Origin: Deltaproteobacteria bacterium
GTDB taxonomy: Bacteria; Myxococcota; B64-G9
Assembly: GCA_003647095.1 (NCBI GenBank)
Contig: QMME01000072.1
Location: 1-13,531, forward strand
Reading direction: 5' to 3'
DNA: 13,531 nucleotides
Shown: positions 1 to 6,468 of the stretch, piece by piece
Position numbering within the stretch: position 1 is the first letter of the stretch
How the letters are laid out: every line of letters starts with the position of its first letter
The notes under the pieces: generated by a model
The model's database searches: none
Seen by the model: only the letters and a program-made list of their open reading frames with translations
What the model was told of the DNA's origin: nothing
Position numbers and translations under genes: made by a program

Positions 1-1409
1 ACCTGCTGGTGGTCCTCAACGACAACGAGTACTCCATCTCCCCCAACGTGGGCGCGGTCAGCCACTGGCTCAGCCACCACCTCAGCGGCCCCACCTTCAA
101 CATGCTGCGCCGGCGCATCAAGGCCGTGCTGGCCGCCCACCCGCGCCTGGGAGAGCGCACCCTGCACTGGATGCGCCGGGCGGTGGAGAGCGCCAAGGTG
201 ATGTTCACCCCGGGCATCCTCTTCGAGGGACTGGGCTTCCAGTACGTGGGCCCGGTGGACGGGCACGACCTGTCCGCCCTGCTGGCCATACTGCAGAACG
301 TGCGCGAGCTGGACGGGCCGGTGCTGGTACACGTGCGCACCCGCAAGGGCCGCGGCCTGCCCTGCGCCGAGGCCGAACCCAGCCGCTTCCACGGGGTGGG
401 CCCCTTCGATCCCCGGACGGGCGAATTACTGGCGGCGGCCGGCCCGGCGCCCAGCTACACCGAGATCTTCTCCCGGGCGCTGGTGGAACAGGCCCGCCAC
501 GACAAGCGCATCGTGGCCGTCACCGCCGCCATGCCCGACGGCACCGGGATGGCGGCCTTCGCCCGCCAGTTCCCCGATCGCTTCTACGACGTGGGCATCG
601 CCGAGGAGCACGCCGTCACCTTCGCCGCCGGCCTGGCCAGCCAGGGGCTGCGCCCGGTGGTGGCCATCTACTCCACCTTCCTGCAGCGGGCCTACGACCA
701 GCTCGTCCACGACGTCTGCCTGCAGCGGCTGCCGGTGACCTTCGCCCTGGATCGCGCCGGCATCGTCGGCGAGGACGGGCCCACCCACCACGGCCTGTTC
801 GATCTCAGCTACCTGGCCAGCATTCCCCACCTCACCGTCATGGCCCCGGCCGACGAGGCCGAGCTGGTGGACATGCTGCACACCGCCCTGCGGCTGGAGG
901 GGCCGGCGGCGCTGCGCTATCCCCGCGGCGCGGCCCTGGGGGTGGAACCGCGCCGGCGGCCGCGGCGCCTGGAGGTGGGGCGCGGGCGGCTGGTGCACCA
1001 CCCGGTGGACCAGCCCCGCCTGGCCATCGTCACCATCGGTACCATGCTGCGGCCCGCCCTGCAGGCGGCCGAGGTGCTGGAACGGCGGGGCCTGCCGGTG
1101 CTGGTGGCCGACGCCCGCTTTCGCAAGCCGCTCGACGAACGGCTGCTGCTGCGCCTGGCCGACGGCTGCGGGCGCCTGCTCACCGTGGAGGAAAACACCC
1201 TCGAGGGAGGCTTCGGCCAGGCGGTGGCGGCCTGCCTGCAACGGGCCGGCCGCAGCGGCGTGGCCCTGCGGATGCTGGGGGTGGAGGATTGCTTCGTCGA
1301 GCACGGCCGGCCGGGGCAGCTGCGCGCCCGGCTGGGCCTGGACGCCGGCGGTATCGTCAAGGCCGCCCTGGAGCTGGCCGGGGGCCGGCGGGCGGCCCGG
1401 GGCGCCTGA
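1..1409 (+). CDS. dxs: 1-deoxy-D-xylulose-5-phosphate synthase, 5'-truncated by the window edge
   Basis: This enzyme condenses pyruvate and glyceraldehyde 3-phosphate with thiamine diphosphate to give 1-deoxy-D-xylulose 5-phosphate, the entry step of the MEP isoprenoid pathway in the cytoplasm. The frame is open from base 3, and the first visible codons give LLVVLNDNEYSISPNVGA, the conserved end of the thiamine-binding domain. About 468 codons are present. Full-length family members have about 620-640 residues, so roughly 160 N-terminal residues lie outside the window. Diagnostic motifs follow in order: the VGPVDGHD stretch, VRTRKGRG, GIAEEHAV with the conserved catalytic Glu (codon 603-605), YSTFLQRAYDQ, DRAGIVGEDGPTHHG with the substrate-phosphate Arg, and RYPRG. 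The C-terminal transketolase domain carries LTVEENTLEGGFG and ends at TGA 1407-1409. No frameshift or missing key residue is seen. tlyA follows after 6 nt, so the two are probably co-transcribed. Confidence 0.97.
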   Translation, partial: LLVVLNDNEYSISPNVGAVSHWLSHHLSGPTFNMLRRRIKAVLAAHPRLGERTLHWMRRAVESAKVMFTPGILFEGLGFQYVGPVDGHDLSALLAILQNVRELDGPVLVHVRTRKGRGLPCAEAEPSRFHGVGPFDPRTGELLAAAGPAPSYTEIFSRALVEQARHDKRIVAVTAAMPDGTGMAAFARQFPDRFYDVGIAEEHAVTFAAGLASQGLRPVVAIYSTFLQRAYDQLVHDVCLQRLPVTFALDRAGIVGEDGPTHHGLFDLSYLASIPHLTVMAPADEAELVDMLHTALRLEGPAALRYPRGAALGVEPRRRPRRLEVGRGRLVHHPVDQPRLAIVTIGTMLRPALQAAEVLERRGLPVLVADARFRKPLDERLLLRLADGCGRLLTVEENTLEGGFGQAVAACLQRAGRSGVALRMLGVEDCFVEHGRPGQLRARLGLDAGGIVKAALELAGGRRAARGA

Positions 1410-1415
1410 GCCCGC

Positions 1416-2168
1416 ATGCCCGCCAACCGGGACAGGCCGCGTATCGACGTGCTGCTGGTAGAGCGCGGGCTCTGTCCCAGCCGGCAGCGGGCCCAGGCGC
1501 TGATCATGGCCGGCCGGGTGCTGGTGGACGACCGGCCGGTGGACAAGCCCGGCACCCGGGTGGCGGCGGGGGCCCGCCTGCGGCTGCGCGGCGTCGATCA
1601 TCCCTACGTCTCCCGGGGCGGGGTGAAGCTGGCCGGGGCCCTCGACGACCTGGACGTCGCCGTCGCCGGCCTGGTGGCCCTGGACGCCGGGGCCTCCACC
1701 GGCGGCTTCACCGACTGCCTGTTGCAGCGCGGCGCCGCCCGGGTCCATGCCGTCGATGTCGGCCGCGGCCAGCTGCACGAGAAGCTGCGCCGCGACGGGC
1801 GGGTCATCGTGCACGACCGTACCAACCTGCGTCACCTCGAACCCGCCGCCCTCGGCGAGGCGGTGGATCTCGCCACCCTGGACCTGTCCTTCATCTCCCT
1901 GCGCCTGGTACTGGGGCCGGTGGCCGCCTTGCTGCGCCCCGGCGGCCGCATCCTGGCGCTGGTCAAGCCCCAGTTCGAGCTGGAACGCGAGAAGGTGGGC
2001 AAGGGCGGCATCGTGCGCGACGACGGCCTGCGCCGGCAGGCGCTGGAGCGGGTGGCCGGCCACGCCCGCGGGCTGGGGTTGCGCGAGCTGGGCCGGGCCG
2101 ATTCCCGCCTCAGCGGCGCCGACGGCAACCGGGAGATGTTCCTGCTGCTGGAAAAGAGTGCCGGCTAG
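1416..2168 (+). CDS. tlyA: TlyA family rRNA (cytidine-2'-O)-methyltransferase
   Basis: The 250-residue protein has the usual TlyA length and layout. An S4 RNA-binding domain (about residues 9-65, starting RIDVLLVERGL) is followed by an FtsJ-like Rossmann methyltransferase. The SAM-binding motif LDAGASTGGFTD is at about residues 89-100. The K-D-K-E tetrad typical of FtsJ/RrmJ enzymes can be placed at K71 (SRGGVKL), D156 (LDLSFIS), K184 (LVKPQFE) and E240 (GNREMF). Family members 2'-O-methylate cytidines of 16S and/or 23S rRNA. Older annotations call them haemolysins, which is probably misleading. The ATG at 1416 lies 6 nt after the dxs stop and has no clear Shine-Dalgarno sequence, suggesting translation coupled to dxs. 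The TAG stop (2166-2168) overlaps the stop of the convergent rhomboid gene. Which rRNA site is modified cannot be told from sequence alone. Confidence 0.95.
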   Translation: MPANRDRPRIDVLLVERGLCPSRQRAQALIMAGRVLVDDRPVDKPGTRVAAGARLRLRGVDHPYVSRGGVKLAGALDDLDVAVAGLVALDAGASTGGFTDCLLQRGAARVHAVDVGRGQLHEKLRRDGRVIVHDRTNLRHLEPAALGEAVDLATLDLSFISLRLVLGPVAALLRPGGRILALVKPQFELEREKVGKGGIVRDDGLRRQALERVAGHARGLGLRELGRADSRLSGADGNREMFLLLEKSAG

Positions 2169-3328
2169 GCCGCCGCCTCCAGCGGGTCGGGGGTCACCAG
2201 GTTGGCCCGGCGCAGCAGCCACATGCCGGCCGCGCCCACCACGAAGCCGCCGATGTGGGCGAACCAGGCCACTCCGCCCAGCCCGGCCGCGGACATGACG
2301 ATCTGCAGGCCCAGCCAGAACAGCAGGTAGAAGGCCACCGACACCTTGAACTGGACGAACCAGATCACCTGGTACATCTTGCGCCGCGGGTGCAACACCA
2401 GGTAGGCGCCCATGATCCCGGAGATGGCCCCGCTGGCGCCCACCGTGGGTATGTAGGGCTGGCTGGTGAGCAGGGCATGCACCAGGCTGGCCGCCAGCCC
2501 GCAGGCCAGGTAGAAGGCCAGGTAGACCCCGCGCGGCAGCCGGTCCTCGACGTTGTCGCCGAACAGCCACAGGAAGTACATGTTGCCCGCCAGGTGCAGG
2601 AAACCGCCGTGCATGAACATGGAGGTGAACAGGGTCTCCAGGTGGCGGCCGGCCAGGAAATCCCCGGGAAGGAAGGCCCAGCGCAGCATCTCCCGGGAAG
2701 ACAGGGAAAGCATGCCCAGCTGCAACAGGAACACCAGCACGTTGGCCATGAGCAGTACAAGGGTCACCCAGGGAAAGCGCCGGCGCGGGTTTTCGACTTC
2801 CACCGGCAACCCCGTCAGCAACTGGAACAGGTAGACCCCGCCGCCGCTGCGGCGGAAGCTGCGCTGCCCTTCCGGGAGCGGTGGCCGGTCCTCCGCCAGC
2901 TTCTCCTGCTGGCGCATGCGCCGCATCATCTGCCGCAGGCGCCGCTGCTGCTCGGTCTCCTGCTCCAGCGACAGCGTGCGCCGGGCGGGAGCGCTCAGGG
3001 CGCGGATCTTCTGCAACTCGCCGTGATCGAGGAAGATGCCCTTGCAGTTGGTGCAGCGGTCGATGTAGAGGTCGCTGCCCGGGGCGTACTCGAAGGTCTC
3101 GAAGCTGCCCTCGCAGCGCGGGCAGATGTAGGTGGTGGCCTGCAGGTAGCGGTCGCCGGCCTCGATGGTGTCGGGGTTGACCGGCAGGTCTTCCTCGGCG
3201 CCGCGCAGCTCGGCCAGCTCGCCGGCGTCGAGCCAGATGCCGCGGCAGCCCTGGCAGACGTCCACCGTCACGCCCTGGTGCTCGACCTCGGACATGTCCG
3301 ACAGGCACTTGGGACATATCAACGCCAT
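2165..3328 (-). CDS. rhomboid family intramembrane serine protease with two N-terminal zinc ribbons
   Basis: This 387-residue inner-membrane protein joins two TFIIB-type zinc ribbons to a rhomboid protease. Ribbon 1 uses C5, C8, C25 and C28. Ribbon 2 uses C69, C72, C92 and C95. Both carry the family's G-I-(W/F)-L-D-x-G-E-L tail. A Gln/Arg-rich, probably helical linker (about 117-147) leads to six or more hydrophobic segments from about residue 187. The rhomboid signature is complete: HGGFLHLAGN (H240, H245, N249) for the oxyanion region, GASG with catalytic S299, and AHIGGF with catalytic H358. It should therefore be an active protease cutting transmembrane substrates. The ribbons may bind a partner or nucleic acid, which is inference. 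I chose the ATG at 3328 because it begins just before the first ribbon Cys. Upstream TTG (3364) and ATG (3340) codons are possible but lack a ribosome site. The gene is convergent with tlyA, sharing CTAG at the stops. Confidence 0.92.
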   Translation of the reverse strand: MALICPKCLSDMSEVEHQGVTVDVCQGCRGIWLDAGELAELRGAEEDLPVNPDTIEAGDRYLQATTYICPRCEGSFETFEYAPGSDLYIDRCTNCKGIFLDHGELQKIRALSAPARRTLSLEQETEQQRRLRQMMRRMRQQEKLAEDRPPLPEGQRSFRRSGGGVYLFQLLTGLPVEVENPRRRFPWVTLVLLMANVLVFLLQLGMLSLSSREMLRWAFLPGDFLAGRHLETLFTSMFMHGGFLHLAGNMYFLWLFGDNVEDRLPRGVYLAFYLACGLAASLVHALLTSQPYIPTVGASGAISGIMGAYLVLHPRRKMYQVIWFVQFKVSVAFYLLFWLGLQIVMSAAGLGGVAWFAHIGGFVVGAAGMWLLRRANLVTPDPLEAAA

Positions 3329-3335
3329 GGGGCGA

Positions 3336-3364
3336 ATCATCGACCAGGGGACGCCGGCTGTCAA
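3336..3364 (-). promoter_or_regulatory. putative sigma-70 promoter of the rhomboid gene, possibly leaderless
   Basis: Reading the minus strand, a perfect TTGACA (3364-3359) is followed after 17 nt by GATGAT (3341-3336), which matches TATAAT at 4 of 6 positions. Only 7 nt separate this -10 from the chosen ATG at 3328. No Shine-Dalgarno sequence precedes that ATG, so the mRNA would begin at or within a base or two of the start codon. Seen by eye only; the -10 is weak. Confidence 0.45.
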
Positions 3365-3370
3365 ACATTC

Positions 3371-3399
3371 TTGTGGGCCGCCGGGGGGGTTGCTATGCT
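3371..3399 (+). promoter_or_regulatory. putative sigma-70 promoter of the ftcD-permease operon
   Basis: TTGTGG (3371-3376) and TATGCT (3394-3399) are separated by 17 nt, and transcription would begin near 3406. The -35 lies back to back with the -35 of the divergent rhomboid promoter, only 6 nt apart, so one regulator or polymerase occupancy could affect both directions. The -35 match is only 3 of 6; the -10 match is 4 of 6. Confidence 0.45.
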
Positions 3400-3401
3400 A
3401 C

Positions 3402-3420
3402 GCCGGTTCTCAAAACCGGC
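3402..3420 (+). other. 7-bp hairpin directly upstream of the ftcD ribosome binding site
   Basis: GCCGGTT (3402-3408) and AACCGGC (3414-3420) are perfect inverted repeats around the 5-nt loop CTCAA. The 3' arm abuts the strong Shine-Dalgarno AAGGAGG (3421-3427). It could be a 5' mRNA-stabilising stem at the transcript start, a stem that tunes ribosome access, or a small operator. It has no poly-U tail, so it is not an intrinsic terminator. Confidence 0.5.
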
Positions 3421-3432
3421 AAGGAGGTCCAG

Positions 3433-5100
3433 GTGCAACTCGTCGAATGCGTACCCAATTTCAGCGAAGGCCGCGAGCCGGCGGTGATCGACGCCATCGC
3501 CACGGCCGTCTCCTCGGCGGAGGGAGTGCAGCTGCTCGATGTCGATCCCGGCGCCGCCACCAACCGCACGGTGATGACCTTCGTGGGGGAGCCGGAGGCG
3601 GTGCTGGAAGGAGCCTTCCGGGGCATCGCCCGGGCGGCGGAACTCATCGACATGCGCCGGCACCAGGGTACCCACGCCCGCCTGGGGGCCTGCGACGTCT
3701 GCCCCCTGGTGCCGGTCAGCGGCATCGACCTCGACGGCTGCGCCCGCCTGGCCCGCGAGCTGGGCCGGCGGGTAGCCGCCGAGCTGGGGATTCCCGTCTA
3801 CCTGTACGAGGCCGCCGCCAGCCGGCCCGAGCGGCGCAACCTGGCCGAGGTGCGCCGCGGCGAGTACGAGTCGCTGCCGGCGCGCCGGGGCGATCCCTAC
3901 TGGCAGCCGGATTTCGGCAGCCTGGACGACTGCGCCAAGACCGGCGCCACCATCATCGGCGCCCGCCAGTTCCTCATCGCCTACAACTTCAACCTCAACA
4001 CCCGCGAGCGGCGCATCGCCCACGACATCGCCCTGGACATCCGCGAGGCCGGCCGGGCCCGGCGCGACCGGCAGGGGCGCATCCTGCGCCGCCGCGACGG
4101 CCGCCCCCGCCGCCAGGCGGGCAAGTTCAAGCACGTCAAGGCGGTGGGCTGGTACCTGGAGGAGTTCGGCTGCGCCCAGGTGAGCATGAACCTCACCGAC
4201 TACCGGCAGACCCCCCTGGCCGAGGTGTTCGAGGAGGTCTGCCGCCAGGCCGAGCGCCGCGGCGTGCGCTGCACCGGCAGCGAGCTGGTGGGCCTGGCCC
4301 CCAGGGAATGCCTGCTCGAGGCCGGGCGGCACTTCCTGCGCCGGGCCGGCCAGGGCACCGGGGTGCCGGAGCGGGAGCTGCTGCGGGTGGCCGTCCGCAG
4401 CCTGGGGTTGAACGAGCTCTACCGCTTCGAACCCGAGAAGAAGATCGTCGAGTACCGCATCGCCGCCGGACGGCCGCTGGCCGAATCTTCCCTGCGCGAC
4501 TTCTGCGACACGCTTTCCTCCAGTTCCCCGGCTCCCGGGGGCGGCAGCACCGCCGCCCTGTGCGGGGCGCTGGCTTCTTCCCTGGCCAGCATGGTGGCGG
4601 CCCTGACCGCCGGACGCCCCGCCTTCGCCGGGCACCACCAGGACATGTGCCGGCTGGGGGAGCGGGCCCAGCGGCTCAAGGACGAGCTGCTGCAGGCGGT
4701 GGACGACGACACCGCCGCCTTCGAGCGCGTCATGGAGGCGCTGCGCCTGCCCCGGGACACGGCCGACGAGCGCCGGCAACGCCGGCAGGCCCTGCAGCAG
4801 GCCACCCGCGGGGCGGTACGGGTGCCCCTGGCGGTGCTGCAGCACTGCCGGGAGGTGATCCGCCTGGTGGAGCAGGCGGCCCGCCACGGCAACCCCAACG
4901 CCCACTGCGACGCCGGGGTGGGCGCCGCCTGCGCCCGGGCGGCCGCCGCCGGGGCGCTGCTCAACGTGCTGGTGAACCTGGGCGAGCTGGACGACGAGGC
5001 CTTCCGGGAAAAGACCCGGCGGCGGGCCACCCGGCTGGCCGACGAGGTGGAGCGGCGCGCCGGCCGCGTGTTCGAGCGCCTGCGCCGCCGGCTGGGCTAG
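3433..5100 (+). CDS. ftcD: bifunctional glutamate formiminotransferase / formimidoyltetrahydrofolate cyclodeaminase
   Basis: The first activity moves the formimino group from formiminoglutamate (or a related formimino amino acid) to tetrahydrofolate. The second deaminates 5-formimino-THF to 5,10-methenyl-THF and ammonia. The 555-residue protein is close to the roughly 540 residues of animal FTCD and has both halves. The transferase starts VECVPNFSEGR and has RHQGTHARLGACDVCPLVP, with H81 at the place of the catalytic His known from the pig enzyme. GKFKHVKAVGWYLEEFG follows at about 231-247. The cyclodeaminase begins near residue 353 with SPAPGGGS (about 365-372) and contains NPNAHCDAGVGAACARAA. 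I chose GTG 3433 because AAGGAGG (3421-3427) lies 5 nt upstream and the protein then begins exactly at the family's normal N-terminus. A purine permease gene follows 24 nt downstream. No other histidine-utilisation (hut) gene is present in the window. Confidence 0.95.
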   Translation: MQLVECVPNFSEGREPAVIDAIATAVSSAEGVQLLDVDPGAATNRTVMTFVGEPEAVLEGAFRGIARAAELIDMRRHQGTHARLGACDVCPLVPVSGIDLDGCARLARELGRRVAAELGIPVYLYEAAASRPERRNLAEVRRGEYESLPARRGDPYWQPDFGSLDDCAKTGATIIGARQFLIAYNFNLNTRERRIAHDIALDIREAGRARRDRQGRILRRRDGRPRRQAGKFKHVKAVGWYLEEFGCAQVSMNLTDYRQTPLAEVFEEVCRQAERRGVRCTGSELVGLAPRECLLEAGRHFLRRAGQGTGVPERELLRVAVRSLGLNELYRFEPEKKIVEYRIAAGRPLAESSLRDFCDTLSSSSPAPGGGSTAALCGALASSLASMVAALTAGRPAFAGHHQDMCRLGERAQRLKDELLQAVDDDTAAFERVMEALRLPRDTADERRQRRQALQQATRGAVRVPLAVLQHCREVIRLVEQAARHGNPNAHCDAGVGAACARAAAAGALLNVLVNLGELDDEAFREKTRRRATRLADEVERRAGRVFERLRRRLG

Positions 5101-5124
5101 GTGCCCGGAGGCGGGGAGGGCGTC

Positions 5125-6468
5125 ATGCTGGAGCGCTGGTTCGAGCTGTCCGCACACGGCACCACGGTGCGCGCCGAGGTGCGCGGCGGAGTGGTGACCT
5201 TCCTGACCATGTCCTACATCATCTTCGTGCAGCCCGGGGTGCTGGCCTCCGCGGGCATGGACTTCGGGGCGGTGCTGGTGGCCACCTGCCTGTCGTCGGC
5301 CCTGGCCACGGTAATCATGGCCCTGGGGGCCAACTACCCGGTGGCGCTGGCCCCCTGCATGGGGGAGAACTTCTTCTTCGTCACCGTGGTCAGCGGCGTG
5401 GTCACCGGGCAGAAGGTGGGCTGGCAGGCGGCCCTGGCGGCGGTGTTCCTCTCCGGGGTGCTGTTCCTGCTGCTGGCCGCCTTTCGCTTCCGCGAGAAGA
5501 TCATCGATGCCCTGCCGCGGTCGCTCAAGTTCGCCATTCCCGCCGGCATCGGCCTGTTCATCGCCTTCATCGGCCTGCAGCAGGGCGGGCTGGTGGTGGC
5601 GGCCCCGGGCTCCATGGTGAAGCTGGGAGACCTGGGTTCCCCGGTGGCGCTGCTGAGCCTGTTCGGGCTGGTGGTGACGGCGGCGCTCATGGCCCGGCGG
5701 GTGACCGGGGCCATCCTCCTGGGCATCCTGGCCACGACGGCGCTGGGCCTGGCCAGCGGGGTGCTGCGCTGGCAGGGCCTGTTCGACCTGCCGCCCGACC
5801 CCCGGCCGGTGCTGCTGCAGCTCGACCTGGCGGCGCTCTGGGACACGGCCATGATCCCGGTGGTGGTGATCTTCCTGTTCATGGTGCTGTTCGACACCAT
5901 CGGCACCCTGGTGGGGGTGGGCCAGCAGGCGGGCCTGCTGCGCGACGGCAAGCTGGAGCGCGCCGGCCGGGCCCTGCTGGCCGACGCCGTGGGCACCACT
6001 GCCGGGGCCCTGCTGGGCACCTCGACGGTGTCGAGCTACATCGAGTCGGCGGCCGGGGTGGCGGCCGGGGCCCGCACCGGGCTGGCGGCGCTGGTGACCG
6101 CCGCCGGCTTCCTGCTGGCGCTGTTCTGCTATCCCCTGGTCAAGACCGTCGGCGGCGGGGTGGAGGTGGGGGCCGGGGTGTTCCTGCACCCGGTCACCGC
6201 CCCGGTGATGGTGCTGGTGGGCTTTCTCATGCTGGGCAGCATCCGCCAGGTGCCCTGGGACGATCCCGCCGAGGCCATTCCCGCCTTCCTGGTGCTGGTG
6301 GGCATGCCGCTGACCTACTCCATCGCCGACGGCCTGGCCCTGGGGTTCGTCGCCTACCCGCTGCTGATGCTGCTCGCCGGCCGCGGCCGCGGCGTGCCGG
6401 CGCTGGTGTACGTCATGGCCCTGCTGCTGGGCGGGGTGTTCGTCGTCAAGGCCCTGCTGGGGGGATGA
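5125..6468 (+). CDS. NCS2 family permease, AzgA-like (purine uptake)
   Basis: This 447-residue inner-membrane protein has the hydrophobic pattern of a 12-14 segment NCS2 transporter of the AzgA (hypoxanthine/guanine/adenine) branch, probably a proton symporter. Supporting stretches are HGTTVRAEVRGGVVTFLTMS near the N-terminus, FDTIGTLVGVGQQAGLL (about 256-272) and the downstream TSTVSSYIESAAGVAAGART (about 299-318). The substrate-site loop after segment 2 reads APCMGENFFF (about 76-85), whereas the classical AzgA type that I remember has APGMGLNA. The substrate preference may therefore differ. ATG 5125 was chosen over GTG 5101 because GGAGG (5115-5119) lies 5 nt upstream and the protein then starts with the family's LERWFxL motif. 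It is 24 nt behind ftcD with no promoter seen between, so they form an operon. Its TGA abuts the convergent neighbour's stop. Confidence 0.92.
   Translation: MLERWFELSAHGTTVRAEVRGGVVTFLTMSYIIFVQPGVLASAGMDFGAVLVATCLSSALATVIMALGANYPVALAPCMGENFFFVTVVSGVVTGQKVGWQAALAAVFLSGVLFLLLAAFRFREKIIDALPRSLKFAIPAGIGLFIAFIGLQQGGLVVAAPGSMVKLGDLGSPVALLSLFGLVVTAALMARRVTGAILLGILATTALGLASGVLRWQGLFDLPPDPRPVLLQLDLAALWDTAMIPVVVIFLFMVLFDTIGTLVGVGQQAGLLRDGKLERAGRALLADAVGTTAGALLGTSTVSSYIESAAGVAAGARTGLAALVTAAGFLLALFCYPLVKTVGGGVEVGAGVFLHPVTAPVMVLVGFLMLGSIRQVPWDDPAEAIPAFLVLVGMPLTYSIADGLALGFVAYPLLMLLAGRGRGVPALVYVMALLLGGVFVVKALLGG

Noticed and set aside
426..3368. A 980-codon open frame on the minus strand across dxs, tlyA and the rhomboid region
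   Set aside because: It covers three well-supported genes in other frames or on the opposite strand, and its product is repetitive Pro/Gly/Arg/Gln-rich sequence typical of GC-rich shadow frames.
3402..3420. A tRNA anticodon arm-like stem with a CTCAA loop
   Set aside because: No acceptor, D or T arm can be built around it, and it abuts a perfect ribosome binding site for ftcD.
3361..6189. A 942-codon minus-strand frame opposite ftcD and the permease
   Set aside because: No ribosome site and no recognisable domain. It has His/Gln/Ala-rich composition and lies wholly antisense to two conserved genes.
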